Shown: positions 9,516-18,087, counted from the stretch's first letter. The stretch: DNA of 64,000 bases from JARRKU01 sp050288425 (GCA_050288425.1 JBNKDU010000042.1:27807-91806); one strand, 5' to 3'. Numbers and translations: made by a program. Notes: generated from the sequence alone by a model not told the origin.

Positions 9516-11048
9516 ATGAAACGGGTGGCATTGCATTATCTCTTCACGGCTACGGCCCTGACGCTATACGGCGGTCAGGTCTGACCGTTCCTGGAAACAC
9601 TGCCCCCCGTGATCCTGGGGGCGACGTTTCTCACCGGCTTCGCCATCGTCTTCGCTCTGCGGATTCCCCTGGAGCGATGGCTGGTGGAGTCGGTGGATAT
9701 CCTGCAACGGCCCAGACGCCAGTTGCTGATGGACGGCGGACTCTGTATCGCCTTGGGCGTGGGTGTCATGATCTTCGACCGCCTGGCATTCAAGTTTCCC
9801 CTGGTCAACGGCCTGGTGGTAGTGCTGGGCTGTGCCATGGCCGGGTTTTTCGTCTCCATCGACATGTCGTTGGCCCGCGAAAGGGAGGCCATCCGGGTGG
9901 CCCTCGATCGCCAGCAGGTGCTGCCGCCTCCGGCACGCCTCTATCCCATGAGCCGGAAATTCTCCCTGATCGCCTTTTCCATGGCGGTGATCGTGACCCT
10001 GGTGGTCGGGTCGGTGGTCTCCCATGATATTTCCTGGTTGCGGGCCGTGGAAAACAACGCCCAGGCCGCAATCCAGGCCGGTTTGTCGGTGATGTACGAG
10101 ATCTTCTTCATCATGATCGTGCTCCTGGTATGGGTGTCCAACCTGATCTACTCTTACTCCGCCAACCTCAATCTGCTGTTCGACAGCGAAACCAGAGTGC
10201 TCCGGCAGGTCAGCCGGGGCGACTTCTCCCAATGGGTACCGGTGGCCACCAATGACGAATTCGGTTTCATCGCCGGGCACACCAATCGGATGATCGAGGG
10301 TCTCAAGCATCGCATCCAGCTGATCTCCTCCCTGAAGCTGGCCGAGGAGGTGCAGCAGAACCTGTTGCCCCAGACCGCGCCGGATTGGCCCGAATTGGAC
10401 ATTTCCGGCCAGAGCATCTATTGTGACGAAACCGGGGGTGACTATTTCGATTACTTCCGACTGCCCGACGAGCGCATGGTCATCGTGGTGGCCGATTCCT
10501 CGGGCCACGGCGTGGGGGCGGCCCTGCATATGACCACGGCCCGGGCGTTTCTGCATTCCGGCATCCGGAACTACCGGGGACCGGCGCATCTGCTCAACGA
10601 GGTCAACGGGTTTCTGACCCGCGACAGTTTCGAAACCGGCCGGTTCACCTCCATGTTCCTGCTGGAGATCGATCCCGTCGGCAACTGCCTGCGCTGGGTC
10701 CGTGCCGGTCATGATCCGGCCCTGATGTTCGACCCTGTCCGCGGTCGATTCGAAGAACTCATTGGCAAGGGCATGGCCCTGGGCGTGGACCTGACCTACG
10801 AATATGAAGAAAACCGGCATGACGGATGGTCCACCGGCAGCATTATCGTCGTCGGCACCGACGGCATCCGCGAGGCGCGCGATGCGGCCGGAGAAATGTT
10901 CGGAAAGCAACGGCTTCAAGACATTGTGCGCGACCGTGCCGGACAGACGGCCGAAACCATCAAGACCGCCCTGATGGAAGCAGTGACGGCCTTTCGCGGC
11001 GATGCTCCCCAGGAAGACGATGTGACCCTGGTGGTGGTCAAGCTCTGA
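9516..11048 (+). CDS. SpoIIE/PP2C-type phosphatase with HAMP domain; candidate selenoprotein (in-frame TGA at codon 23)
   Basis: The downstream frame encodes membrane segments, a HAMP linker (about residues 216-270) and a PP2C/SpoIIE phosphatase domain (about 300-510). The domain has the metal-binding motifs GGDYFDYF, VVADSSGHGVGAAL, TDGIREARD and QEDDVTLVVV. Such enzymes dephosphorylate a STAS antagonist, and one is encoded five genes downstream. Without the TGA at 9582-9584 the only usable start is a GTG at 9609 with no ribosome-binding site, which would remove the first membrane helix. The ATG at 9516 has a purine-rich GAGGGGAAAGGGA site and is in the same frame. A stem-loop follows the TGA at 9602-9622. 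Reading through gives 510 residues with selenocysteine in a short loop between helices 1 and 2, predicted to face the periplasm. A nonsense mutation or sequence error is the alternative. Confidence 0.75.
9602..9622 (+). promoter_or_regulatory. candidate bacterial SECIS stem-loop
   Basis: GCCCCC at 9602-9607 pairs perfectly with GGGGGC at 9617-9622, leaving the nine-base loop CGTGATCCT. The loop starts 23 nt after the in-frame TGA (9582-9584), and its second base is G. These features match the published consensus for bacterial SECIS elements: stem just downstream of UGA, apical loop about 16-37 nt away, and a G in the first two loop positions. Folding was done by hand only. Confidence 0.6.
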
Positions 11049-11116
11049 AGCCCTCCGGCTTTTGCAAAGACAGGGTAAACCATGTCGTCGCATAAAAAAG
11101 ATGGCAAAAGGGATGA
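11042..11116 (+). repeat. dispersed intergenic repeat, copy 1
   Basis: Two blocks recur at 42.8-43.0 kb. The block at 11042-11076 matches 42968-43002 with few differences, and the block at 11090-11112 (core AAAAAAGATGGC) matches 42755-42777. The first block includes the TGA stop codon of the phosphatase gene. No ORF is present, so this is probably a small non-autonomous repeat or a structured 3-prime element. Confidence 0.55.
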
Positions 11117-11135
11117 CAGATAGGAAAGACTTTTC

Positions 11136-13652
11136 ATGAAAAGCGCTGACAAGCCTGTCACCCAGCGGACGCTCTTCTCCTGGGTAATCGCCGGCAAACT
11201 CAAGCTGCAGATACTGCTGGTTGGGGTGATCATCATCACCGTATTCGCACGGGTGGTTCCGCTGGAGATGCAGAAGCGGATCGTCAACGAAGCGATCAAC
11301 CTGCGCAAGTTGGACCTCCTGCTGATCTATTGCGGGATTTACCTGGCCGCGGTGGTGGTGGCCGGCGGTCTCAAGTATTGGATCAGCTACCTGCAGAACA
11401 GCATCGGCGAGCATGCCCTGGCCGAAATGCGCAAGCAGCTCTACCACCACATCATCACCCTGCCGCTGGGATTCTTCCGCCATACCCAGCCGGGCATGGT
11501 GGTCTCCTCCCTGGTGACGGAACTGGCGGTCGCCGGCAATTTCGTCGGCATGGCCCTGGCCGTACCGGTGGTCAATGTGATGACCCTGCTGGCGTTCGCC
11601 GCCTATCTGATCTGGCTCAATCCGCTGCTGGGCGTGGTCTCGCTCTCCATCTATCCGGTGGTGCTGTTCCTGGTGCCCTTATTGCAGAAGCGGGCCAACC
11701 GGGCCAACAAACAGCGGGTGGACCATACCCGGACCCTCTCTTCCCGGATCGCCGAATCGGTGAGCGGGATTCATGAAATCCACGGCAACGGCGCCTATCC
11801 CCTGGAGAATCGCAAGTACGATGGAATCGTCGATCGGCTGTTGAAAATCCGGATTGTCTGGGGGCTCTACAAGCAAGGCGTCAAGGCCCTCAACAACTTC
11901 TTCAATAATCTGAGCCCCTTCCTGATCTTTGTCCTCGGCGGCTACCTGGCCATGCACGGCCGGCTCGAACTGGGTGCCTTGGTGGCCTTTCTGTCCGCCC
12001 AGGAAAAACTCTACTCTCCCTGGAAGGAGCTCATCGGTTTCTATCAGGTTTTCCATGATGCCAAGGTTAGCTATAGCCGCACCATGGAGTATTTCGATCT
12101 CCTGCCCGAGCATGCCATCGAACCGGTGGGCCGCAAGCCGCTGGATCTGGATGCCAGCCTGGTAGTAAAAGATCTCTCCTTTGTCACCCCCGACGGCATC
12201 GTCCTGCTGGACAACGTCAATTTCTCCTTGAATTCCGGCGAACATTTGGCGGTGGTGGGCTTTTCCGGCAGTGGCAAAAGCACCCTGGCCCAATGTGTGG
12301 CCCAGCTATACAAGTATTCCGGCGGCAATATCCTGCTGGGCGACCACGAAGTCGCCGATCTTACCAAGAGAGACATGATCAACAATTTTGGTTTCGTGTC
12401 CCAGTCCCCTTTTATCTTCGAGGGCACCATCGCCGAGAACCTGCTGTATGGATGCAAAGCCCGTGAGGCGCGCAACGGCGAGAGGCCCGCGGACGGGTTG
12501 CCCGACCTGGACGATCGCATTTCCGTGCTGCACCAGGCCGGGATTTTCGTGGATGTGCTGCGTTTCGGCCTGACGGCCCTGTTGTCTCCCGAGGCGCATG
12601 CCGACCTGGCCGCCAGCATCGTACGGGTGCGTCTCAGCTTCCAGGAGGAGTACGGGAATCAACTGGGCCGCAACGTGGAGTTCTTCGACGACGGGGCCTA
12701 TCTCTACTTTTCCAGCGTGGACGAGAACCTGAGTCTGGGTTCGGCCAACGATCCCGACTTTCAATTGGCACGGCTCCCCGACAACGCGGTTTTTCGCGAA
12801 TTTCTCCAAGAGGCCGGCCTGGCCCGGCCGTTATTGAGCCTGGGGGCCGAGCTTTCCCGCCTGACCGTGGACATCCTCGGCGATATGCCCCCGAATCATG
12901 TCTTTTTCGAACAAAGTCCCATCCTGCCCGAGGAACTGGAGGACTACAAACGACTGGTGGCCCGTTCGGCGAACGCCAATCCGGACGAGCTGGACGAGCA
13001 GGATCGGAAGATGCTGCTCACCGTGGCCCTGCGCTTTGCGCCGGGAATTCATAAGATGGCGGGGTTGCCGACGTCGTTGCGCAATCTCATCCTCGATGGC
13101 CGGGACCTGTTCCGCGAGACAGTGACCAAGGCGCACCCCGACGCCTTCGTGTTCTACCGCGCCGACGAGTATATCTATTCCCAGACCATCCTGAACAACA
13201 TTCTTTTCGGAAAACCCACCAGCACCAATCCGCAGATACAGGACAAGATCAACCAGAGCATCATTCAGCTGCTCATCGGCGAAGATCTGCTGGAATCCAT
13301 CATCGAGATCGGCATGCAGTACGAGGTGGGCACCAAGGGCGACAAGCTGTCCGGCGGGCAGCGCCAGAAGCTGGCCATCGCCCGGGCGTTGCTGAAACAA
13401 CCCCGGCTCCTGATCATGGACGAGGCTACCTCCGCGTTGGACAACAATTCCCAGTCCCGCATCCAAAATCTCATCGATACGCGCTACAAAGGCCGCAGCA
13501 CGCTGATCTCCGTGGTGCACCGACTGGACATTATCAAGAATTTCAATAAGGTGGCCGTGATGAAGGCCGGAAAAATCATCGAACTGGGGTCTTACGATGA
13601 ATTAATGCAGCAAAAAGGAGTGCTCTATGAACTTGTGTCCGGAAAACGGTGA
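11136..13652 (+). CDS. ABC transporter, fused permease/ATPase with large insertion in the nucleotide-binding domain
   Basis: 838 residues. The N-terminal 300 or so hold the membrane domain of an ABC exporter half-transporter. Walker A (GFSGSGKST) lies at about 375-383, the Q-loop (VSQSP) at about 421, the signature LSGGQRQKLAIARAL at about 738, Walker B (LLIMDEATSALD) at about 758-769 and the H-loop His at about 795. Q-loop and signature are normally some 50-60 residues apart; here they are about 315 apart, so about 255 residues are inserted. The post-Q-loop motif occurs twice, as EGTIAENLLYG (about 430) and SQTILNNILFG (about 683). All catalytic motifs are intact. It sits between the phosphatase and the cNMP-fold gene, whose start lies inside its last codons. 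Confidence 0.8.
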   Translation: MKSADKPVTQRTLFSWVIAGKLKLQILLVGVIIITVFARVVPLEMQKRIVNEAINLRKLDLLLIYCGIYLAAVVVAGGLKYWISYLQNSIGEHALAEMRKQLYHHIITLPLGFFRHTQPGMVVSSLVTELAVAGNFVGMALAVPVVNVMTLLAFAAYLIWLNPLLGVVSLSIYPVVLFLVPLLQKRANRANKQRVDHTRTLSSRIAESVSGIHEIHGNGAYPLENRKYDGIVDRLLKIRIVWGLYKQGVKALNNFFNNLSPFLIFVLGGYLAMHGRLELGALVAFLSAQEKLYSPWKELIGFYQVFHDAKVSYSRTMEYFDLLPEHAIEPVGRKPLDLDASLVVKDLSFVTPDGIVLLDNVNFSLNSGEHLAVVGFSGSGKSTLAQCVAQLYKYSGGNILLGDHEVADLTKRDMINNFGFVSQSPFIFEGTIAENLLYGCKAREARNGERPADGLPDLDDRISVLHQAGIFVDVLRFGLTALLSPEAHADLAASIVRVRLSFQEEYGNQLGRNVEFFDDGAYLYFSSVDENLSLGSANDPDFQLARLPDNAVFREFLQEAGLARPLLSLGAELSRLTVDILGDMPPNHVFFEQSPILPEELEDYKRLVARSANANPDELDEQDRKMLLTVALRFAPGIHKMAGLPTSLRNLILDGRDLFRETVTKAHPDAFVFYRADEYIYSQTILNNILFGKPTSTNPQIQDKINQSIIQLLIGEDLLESIIEIGMQYEVGTKGDKLSGGQRQKLAIARALLKQPRLLIMDEATSALDNNSQSRIQNLIDTRYKGRSTLISVVHRLDIIKNFNKVAVMKAGKIIELGSYDELMQQKGVLYELVSGKR

Positions 13653-14139
13653 GCAGGGCGCATCATGCGAGTTCAATCAGCATCTGGGTATTTTTCGGGA
13701 GATCCCCCTCTTCGCCGGCATGCCCCTGAAGGTCCACAAGGTGTTGGCCTACCTGTGCGCCCGGGAGACCTTCGAACCCGGGGAGCATTTGTTCCAGCAG
13801 GGAGATGACGATGGTCAGGGCATCTATGTCCTTTCCGGCGAATTGATCCTCAGCCGGAGGGACGACGAAGGCAACCGGACGCAGGTGGCGGATTACGGTG
13901 CCGGAGATTTTCTGGGCGGTCTCGCCCTGCTGGCACCGGCCTCGCGGCTCTTTTCCCTGGAGGCCAGGACCGAAGCGGTTTGCATGGTGCTTCACCGCGA
14001 CAAGTTTCTGCATGCCATGGAACAATTTCCCGAGCTGATGCCCAAGGCGATTCAGGCCATGGTGAAACGCATCGGTGACTGGGACAAGCATGCGTTGCAC
14101 CATCCGGATGCCTTCCATGCCGGCGTCAGTGTCGTATGA
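13627..14139 (+). CDS. cyclic nucleotide-binding-fold (CAP_ED-like) protein
   Basis: 170 residues dominated by one cyclic-nucleotide-binding fold. Recognisable parts are EIPLFAGMP, the GEHLFQQGD strand-turn, IYVLSGELIL and a phosphate-cassette-like region, GDFLGGLALLAPASR. That cassette lacks the usual E of GE and the RAAT sequence, so ligand binding may be altered or lost. There is no DNA-binding domain, which suggests a regulatory adaptor. The start codon lies 26 nt inside the ABC transporter gene, implying coupled translation and probably physical or functional partnership with that transporter. Confidence 0.75.
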   Translation: MNLCPENGEQGASCEFNQHLGIFREIPLFAGMPLKVHKVLAYLCARETFEPGEHLFQQGDDDGQGIYVLSGELILSRRDDEGNRTQVADYGAGDFLGGLALLAPASRLFSLEARTEAVCMVLHRDKFLHAMEQFPELMPKAIQAMVKRIGDWDKHALHHPDAFHAGVSVV

Positions 14140-14194
14140 GGCGGCTGGATCCCACAGCCGGTATCGGCGCGGTCCAGGGTTTCGCAGGCCGGTT

Positions 14195-14223
14195 TTGACA
14201 CGTCCGGCCAAGAGGGTTAGTTT
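14195..14223 (+). promoter_or_regulatory. possible sigma-70-type promoter
   Basis: TTGACA (14195-14200) and TAGTTT (14218-14223) are separated by 17 nt, about 95 nt upstream of the RsbW-type gene. The -35 box is perfect and the -10 box is moderate. It would allow the kinase/antagonist pair to be transcribed apart from the upstream genes. Confidence 0.4.
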
Positions 14224-14319
14224 GGTGCTGTCGGAATGCGTTCGAAGGGGGTTTGGCCGGTCGCGACCGGGATCGCGGCCACGACGAGGAAGGATGGCAC
14301 GCGAATCAGGATGGCGAAT

Positions 14320-14778
14320 ATGCCTGCCGTGAAAATGGAAATCCAACTGCACAACCGGATGGAAGACCTGGACCGGCTCACCCGGCAACTGGACCGGTTC
14401 TGCCATCGGGCCGGGCTCGGCAACCGCTGCTACGGACAGGTCTGCCTGGCCCTGGAAGAGTTGTTCGCCAACATCGTCCAGCACGGGAATGTGGACGGAC
14501 AGACTCTCCGGATCGCCGTTTTTCTTGCCTTGGTGGACGACATCTTGACCGTCCGCATCGAGGATGACGGGATCCCCTTCGATCCCAACGCGGCGGCCCA
14601 ACCCGATCTGAATTGTTCCCTGGAGCAGCGCAAGATCGGCGGACTGGGCATCCATCTGATTAAGAAGTCGATGGACGAGGTCCGCTACCTGCGATGCGAA
14701 AACAAGAATGTGACCATCTTGAAAAAGACGGTGAAGGGACCGCGCTGTCGGTCGAATCACCCCGAAGACGAAAAGTAA
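14320..14778 (+). CDS. RsbW-type anti-sigma/serine kinase (HATPase_c_2)
   Basis: About 152 residues. The ATPase-fold motifs are clear: N-box LALEELFANIVQHG, G1 box EDDGIPFDP and G2 box GGLGIHLIKKSMDEV. Proteins of this family phosphorylate a STAS-domain antagonist and may sequester a sigma factor or another target. ATG 14320 is chosen because AGGA lies 8 nt upstream; ATG 14311 is an alternative in the same frame. With the SpoIIE-type phosphatase and the STAS protein it completes a partner-switching triad. No sigma factor is encoded nearby, so the target is unknown. Confidence 0.8.
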   Translation: MPAVKMEIQLHNRMEDLDRLTRQLDRFCHRAGLGNRCYGQVCLALEELFANIVQHGNVDGQTLRIAVFLALVDDILTVRIEDDGIPFDPNAAAQPDLNCSLEQRKIGGLGIHLIKKSMDEVRYLRCENKNVTILKKTVKGPRCRSNHPEDEK

Positions 14779-14826
14779 TGACGGCCCCCAAGGGGGGAAC
14801 AATCATCCGTCAATGGGAGGCAATCA

Positions 14827-15159
14827 ATGGATATCATTGAAGCCAGGCAGGACGATGTGAAGATTTATCGGGTACGGGGACGTCTCGACTCCAATAGTTC
14901 TCCTGAATTGGAGAAGAAGATTTTCGAAGCCATCGGCAATGGATCCAAGGACATGGTTCTCGATTTCGAACAGCTGGAGTATATCTCCAGCGCCGGTCTG
15001 CGCGTGATTTTGAAGGCCACCAAGGACATCAAGCGCGCCGATGGCAAGATCGTGCTGTGCGCCATGCAGGATTATGTGAAAGAGGTGTTTGAAATCTCCG
15101 GATTCGATTCGCTGCTGCCCATCGTGACCTCGGTCGACGATGCCGTCAAGACATTCTGA
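14827..15159 (+). CDS. STAS-domain anti-sigma factor antagonist
   Basis: 110 residues covering a single STAS domain. The phosphorylation-site motif YISSAGLRVIL is present with Ser54/Ser55 at the expected place. A good ribosome-binding site (GGGAGG) precedes the ATG. By family knowledge, the RsbW-type kinase would phosphorylate it and the SpoIIE-type phosphatase upstream would dephosphorylate it; the unphosphorylated form binds the kinase. It is the last gene of the long plus-strand run. Confidence 0.85.
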   Translation: MDIIEARQDDVKIYRVRGRLDSNSSPELEKKIFEAIGNGSKDMVLDFEQLEYISSAGLRVILKATKDIKRADGKIVLCAMQDYVKEVFEISGFDSLLPIVTSVDDAVKTF

Positions 15160-15257
15160 CGATACGTCAAGAATTGACCAACCCGAATCGCCTGCGGCCC
15201 ACATCGACCGGCCGTACTTCCGGAGCGATATTGAACCGCCGACAAGGAGCACGATCC

Positions 15258-16277
15258 ATGCCTCACCGACTGCGAACCGCCGGGGTGGCGGCCCTGCTGC
15301 TGATCCTGCCGGCAATGGCCTTGTGCGCACCGCGCGAATTTCGTCTGCAGGGCAAAACCATGGGGACCACCTATACGATCAAGGTGGTCGTCCCGGCCGG
15401 GATTGAAACCGATTCCCTCCAGACGCGCATCGACGATCTGCTGGACGGTATCAACCGGAGCATGTCCACCTTCATTGCCGACAGCGAAATCAGCCGCTTC
15501 AATCGGTGGAGCGATGTATTACGTCCCTTCCCGGTAAGCGACGATTTTTTCGAGGTGATGCGGGTGGCCGGCGAGATCTACCGACTGACCCGGGGAGCGT
15601 GGGATGGTACGGTCCATCCCCTGATCGACCTCTGGGGTTTCGGGAGTTCGGGTCCCATCGATCGGGTGCCCTCCGGTCAGGCCATCGAACAGGCCCTTCA
15701 GCGGGTGGGCTTCGATAACATCGAGGTGTCCCGGGGCCACCTGCGCAAACGGCGTCCCGACGTGGCCATCGATCTGGCTTCCATCGCCAAAGGCCATGGC
15801 GTGGACCGCGTGGCCCGTCTCCTGCGGCATCTCGGCTATGGCGACTTCCTGGTGGAAATCGGCGGCGAGGTCTATGCCGCCGGCCGTCGCCTGGATGGCA
15901 AGGCCTGGAAGGTGGGCATCAACCGGCCGGAAAAGACGGCATCCTTCACGGCGGTCTACAAGGTGCTCACCCTGCAGAATCGGGCCATGGCCACCAGCGG
16001 CGACTATCGCAACTATGAGGAGATCGACGGCAGAACTTATTCACACATCATCGACCCGCGGACCGGCTACCCGGTGGCCCACGATGTGGTCAGCGCCTCG
16101 GTGATCGCCGCCAATTGCACCCTGGCCGACGGCCTGGCCACCGCCATGATGGTGATGAACCCCTCCCAGGGCGTGGCCCTGCTGAACCGCCTGAAAGACG
16201 TGGAGGGCCTGATCATCTCGCGCCGGGCGGACGGCACCTTCCAGGATCACTGGTCAAAGGGTCTGGCAGTGGAATGA
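15258..16277 (+). CDS. apbE: FAD:protein FMN transferase (ApbE)
   Basis: 339 residues. A signal peptide ends near AMALCA, followed by the ApbE fold: GKTMGTTYTIKVV, the INRSMSTF region, VAIDLASIAKGHGVD, the GGEVYA strand and the IDPRTGYP motif at about residue 268. These enzymes attach FMN covalently to Thr/Ser of periplasmic-side flavoproteins such as Rnf/Nqr subunits. ATG 15258 is chosen because AAGGAG lies just upstream and it opens a proper signal peptide. The lipobox is not canonical (Leu before Cys), so it is probably not a lipoprotein. No Rnf or Nqr gene is adjacent. Confidence 0.9.
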   Translation: MPHRLRTAGVAALLLILPAMALCAPREFRLQGKTMGTTYTIKVVVPAGIETDSLQTRIDDLLDGINRSMSTFIADSEISRFNRWSDVLRPFPVSDDFFEVMRVAGEIYRLTRGAWDGTVHPLIDLWGFGSSGPIDRVPSGQAIEQALQRVGFDNIEVSRGHLRKRRPDVAIDLASIAKGHGVDRVARLLRHLGYGDFLVEIGGEVYAAGRRLDGKAWKVGINRPEKTASFTAVYKVLTLQNRAMATSGDYRNYEEIDGRTYSHIIDPRTGYPVAHDVVSASVIAANCTLADGLATAMMVMNPSQGVALLNRLKDVEGLIISRRADGTFQDHWSKGLAVE

Positions 16278-16331
16278 AGCCGGGGGCAGTGCCGGACCGG
16301 CGAGGATCGGCCGATTCCGGCGCCACACATC

Positions 16332-17198
16332 TCAATGGTCGTATTGGTGCGCATATCGGGCATCGTTGTAGAGACCCGCGCCATACCGGCCTACCCCATA
16401 GGACCGGATCAGCTGCTGGCCCTTTTCGGAAATGACGAAATCGATGAACGCGGCCGCCAGCGGCTGGGCCTCGGTGGCACCCACAGGCTGGCAAAGAGTG
16501 TGGTAAGTGTTGATCAGAAATGGGTCGCCGCGAAACAGAATAGCCAGATTGGAGATATCCTTTTGGGCGGCCACCCAGGTGCTGCTGTCGGTCATGAAGT
16601 AACCCTTTTGCTGGTCTGCCATCTTCAAGGTGGCCATCATGAACGTCTTGCTGACGGAATACCAGCCTCCCGACGGTTCGACGCCGGCCTGCTTCCAGAT
16701 GGCCATTTCTTTCTTGTGTGTACCGGAATTGTCTCCCCGGGAGAAGAACTTGATCTTCTTGGCGGCGATTTCGGCATAGGCTTCGGCGGCGGTGGCGGCC
16801 GTTGCGATGCCGGCGGGGTCGTCGCGGGGACCGACGATATAGAATTCGTTGGAGCCGATCAAATGACGTCTATCCGCCCAACCTTCCTTGACGGCCTTCT
16901 TCTCTGCCGCAGGGGCGTGAACCATCACCAGGTCGACCTTCTTGCTCTTGAGCAGATTCAACGATGCACCCGATCCAGCCTTCTTCCAGCAGAGTTTGCT
17001 GTCATTTGATTTATTGAATTCATTGGCCAATACTTCCACCAACCCCAGTTCTCCGGGGCTGCCCGTGGCCAGCCTCAGGGTAGCCGGACCGGAACCATAT
17101 ACGACCTTGCATTCGTCTTGGGCCCAAACAGATGTCGTGCCGGCGGCCGTCAGGCAGATCGTGAACAAAACCCAGGCAATTCTTCGCAAATCCTTCAT
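16332..17198 (-). CDS. tungstate/molybdate-type substrate-binding protein (TupA-like)
   Basis: 288 residues with a signal peptide ending at about residue 26 (VWA). TupA-like motifs are VDLVMVHAPAAEKKAV, the NEFYIVGPRDDPAGI segment and FFSRGDNSGTHKKEMAIW. By family these periplasmic proteins bind tungstate with high affinity for tungsto-enzymes such as formate dehydrogenase or aldehyde oxidoreductase. The TupB permease and TupC ATPase normally follow, but here the gene stands alone, convergent with apbE. AGGGG lies 7 nt upstream of the start. Confidence 0.8.
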   Translation of the reverse strand: MKDLRRIAWVLFTICLTAAGTTSVWAQDECKVVYGSGPATLRLATGSPGELGLVEVLANEFNKSNDSKLCWKKAGSGASLNLLKSKKVDLVMVHAPAAEKKAVKEGWADRRHLIGSNEFYIVGPRDDPAGIATAATAAEAYAEIAAKKIKFFSRGDNSGTHKKEMAIWKQAGVEPSGGWYSVSKTFMMATLKMADQQKGYFMTDSSTWVAAQKDISNLAILFRGDPFLINTYHTLCQPVGATEAQPLAAAFIDFVISEKGQQLIRSYGVGRYGAGLYNDARYAHQYDH

Positions 17199-17512
17199 CG
17201 TCAGCCCCTTTCATTGGCGTTCATCCTGACATGATCGGTCAATCCTGCCGACGCATGCCCGTGGTCTGGTATCGGACCCATCTGCTCTTCGGACGAATAT
17301 TCTTTATTCCGCCCAGTACCGGGTCTTTCTACAAGGCCATCTTCCTAATGAAAAGGATCCGACGATGTCAACCCTAATTTGTGTCGTAACCATCAGAGAT
17401 CTTTAGAATTACGAATGTCGACCGAAAGTAACCGCCGCCGGAGTGCGGAGTGGGAAAAAAGGGATAGCCAAGCACCGGGCAATACGCTCGGGCAATCGAG
17501 GAGACGGGATTG
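17199..17512. other. non-coding region between the ilvN-like and tupA-like genes
   Basis: Both flanking genes are on the minus strand, so this holds the promoter region of the TupA-like gene and the 3-prime end of the acetolactate synthase subunit transcript. I found no convincing terminator, promoter pair, repeat or conserved small ORF. Confidence 0.4.
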
Positions 17513-18013
17513 CTATTCCGTATCCCGGTACAACGCCAGTTCGCCCGAGCGGGCCACTTTTTTGATGCCGAACGGTCTGAGGAACTGGATCATGGCATTG
17601 ACTTTTTCTTCCCGTCCGACGACTTCGACGATGAAATGGGAATTGCCAAAGTGGATGATCCTGCCGTGGAAGGCCTCCACGGCCTGGGAGATCTCCATGC
17701 GGTCGGCCTGGACGGCCTTGACGTAAATGAGTGCGATTTCGCGCCGCACCGCTGCTTCGGAAGACATGTCGGCCAGCTTGATCACGTTGATCAACCGGCG
17801 CAATTGCTTCATGATCATTTCCAGCTGGCTGTGGGTGGCCCAGGTGGTGATGGTGATGCGGGAAAGCTCGGCGTTGTGGGTGGGGGCACCACAGATGGTT
17901 TCGATGTTGTAGCCGCGGCCGGCGAACAGGCCGACCACCCGGGCGGTGACGCCGGGAACGTTTTCCACCAGCATGGTCAGGACATGCCGGGTTTCCTTTT
18001 CACAACTGATCAT
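17513..18013 (-). CDS. ilvN: acetolactate synthase small (regulatory) subunit
   Basis: 166 residues. The N-terminal ACT domain has HVLTMLVENVPGVTARVVGL and the RGYNIE motif. The C-terminal regulatory half contains the GNSHFIVEVVG and IQFLRPFGIKKVARSG blocks. This subunit binds valine and activates the large catalytic subunit IlvB in the first step of valine/leucine biosynthesis. Full family length with a good AGGAAG site. The large subunit gene, usually directly upstream, is absent here. Confidence 0.9.
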   Translation of the reverse strand: MISCEKETRHVLTMLVENVPGVTARVVGLFAGRGYNIETICGAPTHNAELSRITITTWATHSQLEMIMKQLRRLINVIKLADMSSEAAVRREIALIYVKAVQADRMEISQAVEAFHGRIIHFGNSHFIVEVVGREEKVNAMIQFLRPFGIKKVARSGELALYRDTE

Positions 18014-18087
18014 ATGCGCTTCCTGTGTCCGGTTTTTCGTCGGGATCCCGGCGGGTTGCGATTCCTCCGGGGTGGCCTCTGCTCACC

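Noticed and set aside
9609..11048. GTG 9609 as the true start of the SpoIIE phosphatase
   Set aside because: No ribosome-binding site precedes it and the first membrane helix would be lost; an upstream ATG with a good site is in frame across the TGA. It remains the fallback if selenocysteine insertion is disproved.
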